Position numbers and translations under genes: made by a program. This document shows, piece by piece, positions 45,009-54,251 of a stretch of DNA of 64,000 nt; position 1 is the first letter of the stretch, and each line of letters opens with the position of its first letter. Below the pieces are notes generated by a model, which had not been told where the DNA came from, searched no databases, and saw only the letters and a list, made by a program, of their open reading frames with translations. The stretch comes from Parasutterella secunda (lineage in GTDB: Bacteria > Pseudomonadota > Gammaproteobacteria > Burkholderiales > Burkholderiaceae_F). The stretch covers positions 1-64,000 of the forward strand of contig NZ_JAMBLT010000006.1 in the NCBI RefSeq assembly GCF_023336895.1, written 5' to 3'.

Positions 45009-48005
45009 TTATTTCTTTTGTGTTGAACGCTCAAAGTTTGTTAAGTCAACTTTGGTGTTTTGCCCAAGATCTTTCAATGAGTCCGAAAATTGTGCGGAGT
45101 CATTAGCTTTTCTAGTCAGTTGATCTTTGTATTCTTCGGGGCTCTTGTAGGAAACACCTCCGAAGAAAGCGTTCCCCAGCACAGTGGAGACACCGGACTC
45201 TTTTTCTTCATAAAGAGTCTTTGCAGAAGCGGTTGCGCCACGCTCTTTTAAAACCTCGCCCTGAAGTTCTTCTCTATCCGCAGTTAAAGAGGCTATTTCT
45301 CTATTAACCGTTTGTCGAACGCGGTTGGTATCCGGGGAGGCTGAGACATCACGATCGCCCATCGTAGTTTTTCGAGCTGATTCAGTATCAAGACGATTAG
45401 CCGAGACCGCTTCATCAAAATGAGAAGTGATTTCAGATTCAAAACTTTGACGATGCGGGCGGGCCATTGTGTCGATATCAGCTGTGGACAATGGTTGTTT
45501 TGTGCCGTCGTTCCATTTGGTTTTATTCATTTCTTTATGAAGCTCTTGAGCAAAATAGCTTCTGGCCGCTGGACTGTGGAAAAGAGCGTTTTGAGCAGCT
45601 TCAGCCGATCCGAACGTTTCAATGGCTTTTTGCATGGCCATCGGGGAGTTATCAATCATGGTGCGGAGATCTTGATTGGACACGTAACCCAGTTCAGAAG
45701 AAGCACTTTGATTAGCGCTTTGCTCAAAGTTCATTCGATTTCCATACTGATAAGCACGAGTGAGCTGCGCCTCAAAGTTTTGAGCGGCATTTCTAATGCC
45801 AGCGTCAGTTGTGCTTTCAGCAATTTGTCGTGTGGCGGCCAAGAGAGATTTGTAGGCCTCTTGTCTTTGAAGGCTATTACTCGAAGAGTCTTGTTGAGTA
45901 ACCGTATCCAGTAATTGTTGTGAGGTTTGTACCTGGCCGTTGACGCCGAGATTAAGATTGGGCTCAAATGATGTTTGTGCACCAGACGCCAAGACAGGAA
46001 GTTTGTTGTTAAACGTAGCCAAATTCCCAGAACTTAAAGAGGGGCTGGCAGATGATAATTGAGCGGAAGCCGGAGCGCTGACATTTCCTAAACTAGAGGT
46101 TTTGTTTTGGACACCTAAATTCAAAGAAGTCTGAACTGCAGCGCTTTGACCATTGTTTAATTGAGAACCAATGGTTTGACCGGAAGTTGCCCCAAAAGTT
46201 TGGGAGCTGAGGTCGGAACGACTGTCTGTGGATTGAAGGCCTGATTGCGTACTCAGTGTGGAATTGAGTAATCGTGTAAAACCCGCCATCGACTTATCTG
46301 CCGTTTGCGTCGTGTATGAGCGTAGGGCTTGGATAGAGTCCGAATAGCCAAAGCTATTGCTCATTGAGCTGGTTGCACTTTGAGAATTAGCCTCTCCCAA
46401 TGACATGGCGCTTGAGACACCCATCGAGACCGGTGTCATGGACATACCGGTTACTGTACCGGAGCCATTGCGCGTAACCGAGCCATAGGCCGAAGCGGTT
46501 TGAAGCATCGAGGAGTCGGTAAAGCTCATCGAGCGGTCGCTCTTATTGCCGGATTGGGTATTGGTTGAGACATTGCCCCAACTTGTGTTGCCTAAAGAAA
46601 TATTGCCGGAGGTGAGACTTGCGCCTTGAGACTGCGCGGCGCTTTGAGCCGGCGCCATGACGCTTGCGGCTAACTGCGCCGTTGCAAAGTCGCTTCCTTT
46701 GGCAATGGCAAAAGCGATGACCGGAGCCAGAATTGTTAAGAATCCGGCAATGGCTTGAGAGCTTGCGCCGGCTTCGCGGATGAGACTGGCGGCATAGATG
46801 GTGTTGGCCCCATATTCAGCGATGATCTGATTCATGGGGTGGCTGTCCGTGTGGATAATGAGGTAATTCATCACAGCCGAAATTGGTGCCCAAAGCTGTA
46901 TCCAAACCAATAGCGTCAAATAGCTTCTGAGGATGGTTCCGGCCATGTGGCCCGCCGCCAACATCATGATGAAAATCAGTGGGAAAGACGCCAGAATGAT
47001 AAATTCCAAGGAGTTTCTAACTTTTGGTAGAGCATCTTTAGCAATCTCAGCCATCGTTCGATAGTTGATTTCAGAGGAGAGATTGCCTTGGGCTTTGGCC
47101 AAGGCCGTGGCGGTGGCTAAGGGATGCCCGGCTAAAGCGGCCACATTGTCAATATCGCTTTGCAGGGTATTCATAAAGACCGAGTGCTTAATGGAACTCG
47201 CCAAACTTTGCGATACGCCCAAAAGGAGACTTTCAGCCTGGGGCAGGACTCTCAGAATTAAAGTGCTCGCATCCAGCTGATCGGGCAGCAGCTTCATAGC
47301 TAAATGCTTTTGAATGGCCGGCAGCTCTTTCGTTGCCATGTGATTGTCGATAAAGGCGATGGCTTCATCGCAGCCTAACCAGTTGCTTGCCGTGTCTTGT
47401 GTTTTTCGGGCGGGATTGACCCATCCGGTTTGAGCGATTGTCTGCCAGAGGTTGCCGCTGGTGCTCAAAGCTTCAATCTTTTGGGGATAGTCAATGAGTT
47501 CGGGCATGACACAGTTGCGGTTAAAGTCGGAAATGAGCGTTCTGCCTTGAGCGGTCACAGGACCGGCGGCAAGGATGGCATTGACTGCTCTTTCCGGAAA
47601 GACCATGCCAAAGCGTGAAAAGCGCTCGGCTTCAACGCCGGCAAACGTGTCTTCAAAGATTTCCGTGAGCCAGTGGCCGACGTGGGAGGTGGTGCTTGCC
47701 ATAAAGGCCAGTCCCAAAGGAACATTAGAAACCACATAAACGGAACCGGATCGCTCATCATTGATGGCCAGGTCTGTTTTGGGTACGAGCGTGACGCCAT
47801 AGAAAAGCGCCACGGCAAAGATGAAGCTGCCCGCGTCCAGTCCTCGGTATCTTAGGGCGCAAACGGTAATGACACACAGAAATCCGAACAGAATAATGGT
47901 TTTCAATAGCCCCGTGAAGTCAGCCGACCCGGTGATGGCCACCACCGCTTCAAAAAGATCTCGGATTTGAGAGCCGTTCCAATAGGCAAAAAATTCCATC
48001 GTCAT
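45009..48005 (-). CDS. traG: TraG mating-pair stabilisation protein
   Basis: The 998-residue protein has the TraG layout. An N-terminal half has several membrane segments (about 30-70, 330-380, 405-430) and an export-like GSVYVVSNVPLG region. A Ser/Gln/Asn-rich middle (about 465-700) and a helical C-terminus (about 740-990) follow. In F and SXT, TraG works in pilus assembly with its N-terminal part and in mating-pair stabilisation with its C-terminal part. It follows traH by 10 bases, as in F-type systems. The low-complexity middle is longer and richer in serine than I would expect. Confidence 0.88.
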   Translation of the reverse strand: MTMEFFAYWNGSQIRDLFEAVVAITGSADFTGLLKTIILFGFLCVITVCALRYRGLDAGSFIFAVALFYGVTLVPKTDLAINDERSGSVYVVSNVPLGLAFMASTTSHVGHWLTEIFEDTFAGVEAERFSRFGMVFPERAVNAILAAGPVTAQGRTLISDFNRNCVMPELIDYPQKIEALSTSGNLWQTIAQTGWVNPARKTQDTASNWLGCDEAIAFIDNHMATKELPAIQKHLAMKLLPDQLDASTLILRVLPQAESLLLGVSQSLASSIKHSVFMNTLQSDIDNVAALAGHPLATATALAKAQGNLSSEINYRTMAEIAKDALPKVRNSLEFIILASFPLIFIMMLAAGHMAGTILRSYLTLLVWIQLWAPISAVMNYLIIHTDSHPMNQIIAEYGANTIYAASLIREAGASSQAIAGFLTILAPVIAFAIAKGSDFATAQLAASVMAPAQSAAQSQGASLTSGNISLGNTSWGNVSTNTQSGNKSDRSMSFTDSSMLQTASAYGSVTRNGSGTVTGMSMTPVSMGVSSAMSLGEANSQSATSSMSNSFGYSDSIQALRSYTTQTADKSMAGFTRLLNSTLSTQSGLQSTDSRSDLSSQTFGATSGQTIGSQLNNGQSAAVQTSLNLGVQNKTSSLGNVSAPASAQLSSASPSLSSGNLATFNNKLPVLASGAQTSFEPNLNLGVNGQVQTSQQLLDTVTQQDSSSNSLQRQEAYKSLLAATRQIAESTTDAGIRNAAQNFEAQLTRAYQYGNRMNFEQSANQSASSELGYVSNQDLRTMIDNSPMAMQKAIETFGSAEAAQNALFHSPAARSYFAQELHKEMNKTKWNDGTKQPLSTADIDTMARPHRQSFESEITSHFDEAVSANRLDTESARKTTMGDRDVSASPDTNRVRQTVNREIASLTADREELQGEVLKERGATASAKTLYEEKESGVSTVLGNAFFGGVSYKSPEEYKDQLTRKANDSAQFSDSLKDLGQNTKVDLTNFERSTQKK

Positions 48006-48015
48006 CGGTTACTCC

Positions 48016-49437
48016 TTAGTTACGGGTTCCCCAGCGGGAAGCGATGTTTTGGGCGGCGTTGCCTAAAAGGCTGCGTTCAATGTGTTCGACTTGCTCCATG
48101 AAGCTTCTGGCCCGAGCCATTTGCTGATAGATGCGGTCGCTTCGGGCAGAGAGGTCTAAACGGACCGAAGCAATACGGGCGGAAATCCGCTTAACGTGAT
48201 CGGCGTTGATTTGATTGGCGGCAGCGCCGCTTGCACTGGTGATCACTTTTTCAATGTCAATGGTTAATTGATCGAGCGCCCTGACAATGGCTTCATAAGA
48301 GGCGGCTTCCACATAGACGCGGAGGATATCTTCTGAAAAACCAACGTAGCGGTTAATCGTTACCGTGTTAATTAATTTGATTAATGGAATGGAAGAAACC
48401 GACCCCAATAGGAGGATGTCTTCTTCAGAGACTCTGGACGGATCCCGAGCCAGAAGAGACTGACGGTAATGGGTGGCGGCTTCCCAGAGACGGTGGGTGA
48501 GGTTGATGTCATCCATGGCAACGCGCTCCGGGTACAGGCATTTGGTGTCCTTGGTAGGGCACATCAGTCGAGTGGCGTTATTGAGGCTGACGCTTTCCGA
48601 GGAACCGAAGAGTTGATTGGCGATATCCTCGCCCATGATGAAGCGGGAGCGGGCCACGGCGGAGGAATCATCGCCGGCTTGGGTGTAAATGGTTGTGCCC
48701 ACCAGCGTCATCATGAGTTCTTTGAGTTCCTTGGGATACTTGGACGTCAAAGTCCCGCCGCCCAGTAAAGCCCAGGTTAGGTTGATTTCCGAGGCTTCGA
48801 TGGTGTTGCCGCCCGAGTCCGTCCGAGTGGGGACATTTTTAAAAACGGTTGCCCCATCGGTACGGGTCATGGAGTCGGCTTCATAAGCATCCGACGCTGT
48901 ACCGGAGTCTCTTAAATGGTTAGTGGCTGAATAACGCAGTTTTTCCATGTAGCCCTGAGCGCCCGTCATATCCAGAAGGGTCTGAGCAGCGGTACAAGAA
49001 TCCTGAAACTTAGAGCTGTATTCCCGGATCAAATCGCGAAAGCTTGTGACTTGTTCGGATAAGTCAGGAGACAAAGTCTGAAGGGCTAACTGGAAAGCCA
49101 GGCCCGGTAATGAAGAGCCGATTGCTCTTAAATAATTTAAAAACTCTTCTTTAGAGGGGATGCTGAAAGCGCCCATGAAGAGATCGATGCCGCCGCAGCC
49201 CGCAGAGAGTTTGGGTGGCGTGAACTGAAACGGCGTGAAGTCGGTTCTGGGAGCGCGGTACACAAAGCCTCCGCCCGTGGCGATATTAAGGTGGGCGGAC
49301 TCGTAGATGCCGGCCGCCGTCACGTTGGCTTGACCGGCACCGGAAGAAGAATCGTAGAAGTCTTCGAGAAAACCGGCGTGAGCGGCTGGGATAGTCAAAG
49401 ACAATAAGAGAGCGACTACTGAATGGCGTACAGTCAT
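48016..49437 (-). CDS. traH: TraH pilus assembly protein
   Basis: This 473-residue periplasmic protein of the F-type apparatus has a signal peptide (LTIPAAHAG near 14-22). It also has the family segment GAGQANVTAAGIYESAHLNIATGGG (in part, near 33-57) and SAGCGGIDLFMGAFS (about 78-92). The rest is helical, with Cys at LMCPTKDTKC. TraH localises to the outer membrane complex with TraF, TraU and TraW. The order traF-traH-traG is the standard F-type order. Confidence 0.93.
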   Translation of the reverse strand: MTVRHSVVALLLSLTIPAAHAGFLEDFYDSSSGAGQANVTAAGIYESAHLNIATGGGFVYRAPRTDFTPFQFTPPKLSAGCGGIDLFMGAFSIPSKEEFLNYLRAIGSSLPGLAFQLALQTLSPDLSEQVTSFRDLIREYSSKFQDSCTAAQTLLDMTGAQGYMEKLRYSATNHLRDSGTASDAYEADSMTRTDGATVFKNVPTRTDSGGNTIEASEINLTWALLGGGTLTSKYPKELKELMMTLVGTTIYTQAGDDSSAVARSRFIMGEDIANQLFGSSESVSLNNATRLMCPTKDTKCLYPERVAMDDINLTHRLWEAATHYRQSLLARDPSRVSEEDILLLGSVSSIPLIKLINTVTINRYVGFSEDILRVYVEAASYEAIVRALDQLTIDIEKVITSASGAAANQINADHVKRISARIASVRLDLSARSDRIYQQMARARSFMEQVEHIERSLLGNAAQNIASRWGTRN

Positions 49438-49446
49438 TGATAATCC

Positions 49447-50241
49447 TTACAAGCGAGGGAGAGTTTGAATGGTTGAATTTGTGGAACGTGTAAGACCGGA
49501 GGCTTGAACGAGTCGATCCTTCAGATCTTCAAGCGACAAGGCACCTGAGGCAATCAGGTGAGCCTCCTTACCCTGGCGGTCCACCAGGAAGATGGCGGGT
49601 GTGACGGTCGGCACCGAGCCGCTTAGTGTCATTAAGCGCTTCACAATGCCGTTATTCGGTTTGGCGCCGGGCCATTCGGAGGAGACGTCACCCTTAATGG
49701 AAATAGCTAAAGCCTCAATACCGGTTTCTTGCTGAAGTCTTTGAATAACGGGCGCCATCAGAGAGCAGAAGGAGCAGCCCGCCTGCACAAGAATGACCAA
49801 CCCGGCCCGAGAGGAGAGTTGTTTAAGAATATCTTCCTTTTCTGACTTTGCTTCATCTTTCAAAGCCACTTGCGCAAAGTTAGCGTTTGGGTGGACCACC
49901 GTATGATCAAAACCGGGATTGGCCCAAAGGGTTTCTTTCCAGCGTTGAGCAAACTGTGTGGATTTCTCCAGCATTAACGTGTTGATTTCTAGGTACGCTT
50001 TGAGATTGCTCTCCGTCGGATTCATCACCGCGACGTTAAGTCTCTTTTGAGCTTCAAACTTTAGTTCTTCTACCGTTTCAAATTCTTTGGGGTCTTTGGA
50101 TTCATCGGGCTTCTTTTCTCCATAGAAAAGAAAGCCGCGATCGGGATTCTTCCAGACGTCTTCCGTCCAGAAGCTTTCTTCGGCTCCGAGCGATAGGGCA
50201 GGAGCCAGTAATAAAAGAAAAGGGAGAATGGTTTTATTCAT
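49447..50241 (-). CDS. traF: TraF thioredoxin-fold pilus assembly protein
   Basis: The 264-residue protein has a signal peptide (MNKTILPFLLLLAPALSLGAEE) and a thioredoxin-like domain with the redox pair in AGCSFC (about 158-163). The F protein often lacks this CxxC pair, so the copy here may be an active disulfide enzyme. The start at 50241 fits the signal peptide; 28 upstream in-frame residues are unlikely to be translated. It would help fold the cysteine-rich TraN, TraU and TraH in the periplasm. DsbC encoded upstream supports the same job. Confidence 0.88.
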   Translation of the reverse strand: MNKTILPFLLLLAPALSLGAEESFWTEDVWKNPDRGFLFYGEKKPDESKDPKEFETVEELKFEAQKRLNVAVMNPTESNLKAYLEINTLMLEKSTQFAQRWKETLWANPGFDHTVVHPNANFAQVALKDEAKSEKEDILKQLSSRAGLVILVQAGCSFCSLMAPVIQRLQQETGIEALAISIKGDVSSEWPGAKPNNGIVKRLMTLSGSVPTVTPAIFLVDRQGKEAHLIASGALSLEDLKDRLVQASGLTRSTNSTIQTLPRL

Positions 50242-50251
50242 TTTTATCTTT

Positions 50252-52462
50252 CTAACAATCTGTTCCGTAACAGGTTCCCTCTTTGCCGGGCATATCGGCA
50301 TAAGGATCTTTTTTGAGTTCTTCACGTCTGGCTTTGGCGCGTGTTTCCACTTTCTTTGCGTCAGGCAGCGTCACTTTGGAGGTGTCTATCAAAGCGCCCA
50401 GCTGCGTCGGATCGATCTTTCCCAAGTCCACTCGGCTCATTTCATAAGCGGTGAGCCCCTGGCAGACATGCTGGTCGGCCGTGTTCCAACCGAGTCCTAG
50501 TTGCTCATGGGCGGCTTCCTGCACCAAAAGCGCGAGCTTAGAGTTGTAGCAACAGTAAGACTCGGTCTTAATGAGGCACCGCCCCATGAAGTATTCGGTG
50601 CAGACGCTGCCCACGTAGCGGCAGGTGTCCGCTCCGCGCTTTAATTGCAAAGTCTGTTCTTCAGGTGTACAGGACAGATATTCGGAGGCGACTTCTAAGG
50701 CGACCATCGCAAAGAACGTCCAGGGATCAAACGAAAATTGGACCGATCCCCCCACATAACTGACTGACAGTCCGTAGTAGGAGAGGTTAGGGGAATAGGC
50801 CTGGCCGGCTGCCTCGCCATAGAGTTTTGTCATGACGTTGGCGATGTTCTCGTTACTCATCAGGATGTCATTGACGTAGGGAGAGCCCAGGGTATGAATC
50901 GTTTCTTTGGCGACTTTGCCGGCAAAGATGTAGGAGACGGGAAGGCCAGCGGAGTTGGCGTGAGAGCCCTTCACCTTTCCTTTGCAGCAAGAGACGCCTC
51001 CTAATTTATTGCGGCAGGTATTGAGTTCTCCGGTAAAGAAATGAAGGTTGTTGTAGTCGCCATAGACCGCGGCCTGACGCACAACTTCAAGCTTAGTGAT
51101 GACGTCGGCTAAATTCGTATTGGGGGCGTCATCGGTTGGTGTGCACAAACCGTTCTGACAGATAGACTCTGAACAAACCTCTTCTTCAATAACCTGATCA
51201 GGCGTTTCTTCACACTTATAGGTGGAAGTCCAAAAGGAACATTGGCTTTCATTGCCTGCCAGGCATTTCTTTTCAATGAGCTCGCACTTGGGGTTACTGC
51301 TCAATTCCTCACAGGTATTTACCGATGTACCGTCATCAGAGCAGGAATATTGGACTTCATAGCGCCAGCAATCCTTATAGACAGGTTGTCCATTCACAAT
51401 GCGGGTTTCGGGCCCTTCGGTACAGACTTTGTTAGAAATAGAGCAAGACGCACGTTCTTCGATCTTTTTGCTTAAATTGTCAGCATCAAATGGGCAGTTG
51501 GATTCTTCCGTCATCCCGGTGATGACTTCTTCGCTTCCGGTCCACTCAATGTGTGAGGGGAGAGGGGAAACCGGACTTTGGCATGAAAAAAGAGAAGAGT
51601 CAGGTTCTTCTTCTTTTACCGTACAACCTTTATCAGTTAAAGCTTCACAGGTTTTCTTTTCACCCGTCTCGCAGAGCTGGACCTTATTTTCTTTGAGACA
51701 AACCTCGGTAAAAATGGGATGGGTGACTTCGCAGGCACTTTCCTTTTCCTCACAACTGTCACTACAGGTGTTAGAGGTAATCATGACACCGTCAAGGATA
51801 TTGAGTTTTTCAACAAACTGGATGTCCTCATGGGGTTTGAAAGCAACTTCTTCCCGGCAATCATAGGAAAGCGTTTCCGCTTTCTTGTTATCAGTACTCG
51901 GTTTACAACCGGCCTCCTGCAGGTAGGAGCACGAAGGGTTTTCCGGTCGGATCACGCAGGAGAAGTTAAACTCCCGCTCCCAACAGGGCAGCGTTACCTC
52001 AACGCCATCGACCACGCGGGTTTCATCCGGCGCTGTGCAGATCATTTGGGTTTGAGAGCAAGCCGCATTGGTTGCCGCTTCACAATACTTATCTGTCTCA
52101 AAGCGGTCGGTGACCTCCGTTTTAATAGGTTGCTCGGTAATACCTTCCGACACTTCCTCTAGAGGCATCTCGCAGCTGTACGCATTCTCCCGAACTTCAC
52201 AAACGCCGGGTTTGGAAGATTCCAGACAGTTGGTTTCGGTTTGTTGGCAAGAGTCATTATTTTCTAATGGCTCGCAATAATTAACGGAGCCTCCCGACTC
52301 ACATTCAGAAACGGTTTCCCACTGCCAGCATTCCCGATAGATTTCTTCCCCACCAATAATTCGGGTCTCGGGCCCTTGCAGACAGGTCTGCTTGGTTATT
52401 TCACAGTTTGCCCAAGAAGACTGAGCAATAAAAAAGAGTAGGGGGAGAAGTATTAACGGCAT
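50252..52462 (-). CDS. traN: TraN mating-pair stabilisation protein, C-terminal module
   Basis: This is a 736-residue cysteine-rich outer membrane protein with its own signal peptide (LLPLLFFIAQSSWA). It holds two clear copies of a Cys module. One is near residues 18-95 (CLQGPETRIIGGEEIYRECW), the other near 333-415 (CTEGPETRIVNGQPVYKDCW), and a partial unit lies between. The last 250 residues match the F TraN C-terminus: CRNKLGGVSCCKGK, CRYVGSVCTEYFMGRCLIKTESYCC in parts, and LGLGWNTADQHVC. It recognises the recipient surface. It is preceded by a second TraN-like gene, so TraN is made in two parts. The two overlap by 10 bases. Confidence 0.85.
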   Translation of the reverse strand: MPLILLPLLFFIAQSSWANCEITKQTCLQGPETRIIGGEEIYRECWQWETVSECESGGSVNYCEPLENNDSCQQTETNCLESSKPGVCEVRENAYSCEMPLEEVSEGITEQPIKTEVTDRFETDKYCEAATNAACSQTQMICTAPDETRVVDGVEVTLPCWEREFNFSCVIRPENPSCSYLQEAGCKPSTDNKKAETLSYDCREEVAFKPHEDIQFVEKLNILDGVMITSNTCSDSCEEKESACEVTHPIFTEVCLKENKVQLCETGEKKTCEALTDKGCTVKEEEPDSSLFSCQSPVSPLPSHIEWTGSEEVITGMTEESNCPFDADNLSKKIEERASCSISNKVCTEGPETRIVNGQPVYKDCWRYEVQYSCSDDGTSVNTCEELSSNPKCELIEKKCLAGNESQCSFWTSTYKCEETPDQVIEEEVCSESICQNGLCTPTDDAPNTNLADVITKLEVVRQAAVYGDYNNLHFFTGELNTCRNKLGGVSCCKGKVKGSHANSAGLPVSYIFAGKVAKETIHTLGSPYVNDILMSNENIANVMTKLYGEAAGQAYSPNLSYYGLSVSYVGGSVQFSFDPWTFFAMVALEVASEYLSCTPEEQTLQLKRGADTCRYVGSVCTEYFMGRCLIKTESYCCYNSKLALLVQEAAHEQLGLGWNTADQHVCQGLTAYEMSRVDLGKIDPTQLGALIDTSKVTLPDAKKVETRAKARREELKKDPYADMPGKEGTCYGTDC

Positions 52463-53634
52463 ACACTCTCCCAGTGATCGGTGATCTGAGGATAGGGTTT
52501 ATAAATCGGTAAAGTCACGGAAACCGTCTTTGTTCCTTTGCCTTTATCCGTATTGGTAATGGTGACTTCGTAGTAGTCGTGGCCGTCCTTTTGAATGATT
52601 TCAATGGAGCATATGAACTCAATTCGATAAGTTTTCGTAAAAGAAGAGGGGGCTTCGGTAAAGGTGCCCATCGTTCGGGGACCGAACTTCACCGTCACTT
52701 TCATATCCTCTGAGCACGTATAGCCCACATTGGCCGTGAGGTAAGAACCGCTTGCGCTATAGCCCACTTCTTTAAAGTCTTTAAGGCTGACCGTGGCGTC
52801 TTGGTCATCGGAACAGGCACGAATGACGCTGACATTAAGTGTCTTAATGCAGGTTTCAGTCGTGGCCGGCTTTGTTTCAATCCGACAGGTGTAGGGATAG
52901 GTTTTCTTAACGTCGACTGTGACCGGCACGGTGCAGGACGATTGCGCGGTTTCGCCATCGTCTTTAACGCACGAGTAACGGTTTTCAATGTGAGAGCGCA
53001 CTTCCCGTTCAATCGAGCAAGTTTGTTCGGAAGAAACGAATCCTGTGTGGCAGCGGTAGAGTTCACGGGTGCCCATTTCCATTGTCCAGCCCTCTGAACA
53101 GGTGCCGGCGCTCACCCCGCCCGTTGCTTCATCACAGACTTCAATCTGGGAAACGCCGGGGATGACAGTTTCAACCGTTTCGCAATTGGTTTCGGAACTT
53201 ACGATAGAATCTGCATCGCCAATGATGGAGTCGGCGTTACCAATCGTGTCCTCATAGTCTCCCATGATTTCGTTTTTCTCAGACTCATCCAACTCCGGCT
53301 TATTAGCACCGCCTTGATAAACAAGTTGCACGGCCAAACACTCTGGATCGTTCTTGCTCAAACAACCATTGGCCTTGTTAGAGCCGGGGGTGAAAAGATC
53401 GCCCATGCCATGTTTATCACGAAGGTTGGAGAGATCAGACGTATCTCCAACGAAGTCTTTACTGATGACATCGTTTCGTTTGTCGTTGGTGACAATAGAA
53501 CCGTAATTGGGGCGGGGAACGGACTGAGCGGCCAAGGCGGCTTCGTTGACCGTCACATCTTTGGCCGGGCAAAATGGAGAAATCACCAACAGACAAGAAG
53601 CCAGTAGGGCTTTTGAGAACAAGGGTTTCATCAT
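52453..53634 (-). CDS. TraN-like protein, N-terminal module as a separate gene
   Basis: The 393-residue secreted protein has a signal peptide ending near CPAKD. It resembles the first third of F TraN: the ADSIIGDADSIVSS segment (about 133-146) followed by NCETV and several Cys pairs, a beta-rich part with FGPRTMGTF, and a C-terminal half of paired Cys. It ends in a natural stop (HWESVCR) rather than a frameshift, because the next gene has its own signal peptide. It overlaps trbC by 4 bases (ATGA) and the C-terminal traN gene by 10 bases. The two products probably act together at the outer membrane. Confidence 0.7.
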   Translation of the reverse strand: MMKPLFSKALLASCLLVISPFCPAKDVTVNEAALAAQSVPRPNYGSIVTNDKRNDVISKDFVGDTSDLSNLRDKHGMGDLFTPGSNKANGCLSKNDPECLAVQLVYQGGANKPELDESEKNEIMGDYEDTIGNADSIIGDADSIVSSETNCETVETVIPGVSQIEVCDEATGGVSAGTCSEGWTMEMGTRELYRCHTGFVSSEQTCSIEREVRSHIENRYSCVKDDGETAQSSCTVPVTVDVKKTYPYTCRIETKPATTETCIKTLNVSVIRACSDDQDATVSLKDFKEVGYSASGSYLTANVGYTCSEDMKVTVKFGPRTMGTFTEAPSSFTKTYRIEFICSIEIIQKDGHDYYEVTITNTDKGKGTKTVSVTLPIYKPYPQITDHWESVCR

Positions 53635-54251
53635 TCTCGATCTCCTAACTGCAGAAGCTTCTCCTCAAGAAGGCTCTTAGCTTTCAGAAGTTGTTTGTTT
53701 TCAGGCTCTGTTTTAAATCGGTTAGTGACGTCTTTAAAAAGAGCGTCCAACGCATAGCGAAGACTCACATCGCCTCTGGCAACCAGGATCGCTTGAGTGC
53801 GTTCGCAAGCCGAACGGCAAACAGGAACAACCATGACACGGGGTACATCGGTGATGTTGTGGCGAGTAAATAAAACCGGATCAATCTGAACGTTGGCGCC
53901 GGCATCCGTGAGGAATTTAAAGTCCTCCATGTGACGGGCAATGAGTCCCTTGCCGTAGCGTTGGGCAATGGTTCGTGGTTTTTCATCCGGTCTGTTTTGT
54001 ATTTCAGTGCCCACGCCTCTAAAAGTCAGAGCTAAACCGGCATCCCGGGCATCTTGTCCCAATTTCAGCAATGAGGCACGGGGCATAGAAAGCGAGACGG
54101 TTATCGCAATGGCGATATCTTCCTCTTGGGTTTGAGGCAGAGTCTGTACGGATTCCTGAGCTTGCTGAACAATGGCTTGCACCTCGCCCGGTGTCAGGGC
54201 ATATGTATTTAAAGGCAATAAGAAAGCAAGTGTCATAAGGAAGCGTTTCAT
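53631..54251 (-). CDS. trbC: TrbC pilus assembly protein (F type)
   Basis: The 206-residue periplasmic protein has a signal peptide (MKRFLMTLAFLLPLNTYA). The family core lies near 50-140 (ITVSLSMPRASLLKLG, LTFRGVG, VQIDPVLFTRHNITDVPRVMVV). This region has the thioredoxin-like layout of F-type TrbC. The ATG at 54251 overlaps the traU stop (TAATG); a longer in-frame extension would run inside traU and is rejected. It sits between traU and traN as in F. Confidence 0.88.
   Translation of the reverse strand: MKRFLMTLAFLLPLNTYALTPGEVQAIVQQAQESVQTLPQTQEEDIAIAITVSLSMPRASLLKLGQDARDAGLALTFRGVGTEIQNRPDEKPRTIAQRYGKGLIARHMEDFKFLTDAGANVQIDPVLFTRHNITDVPRVMVVPVCRSACERTQAILVARGDVSLRYALDALFKDVTNRFKTEPENKQLLKAKSLLEEKLLQLGDRE

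Noticed and set aside
50914-50927. CTTTGCCGGCAAAG as another dispersed-palindrome copy
   Set aside because: It shares the 12-bp core TTTGCCGGCAAA but lacks the outer arms, and lies in traN coding sequence (FAGK). A chance match is possible, so it is not counted.
50252-53634. traN split by a sequencing frameshift
   Set aside because: The downstream gene begins with its own signal peptide, and the upstream one ends in a coherent Cys-rich tail.
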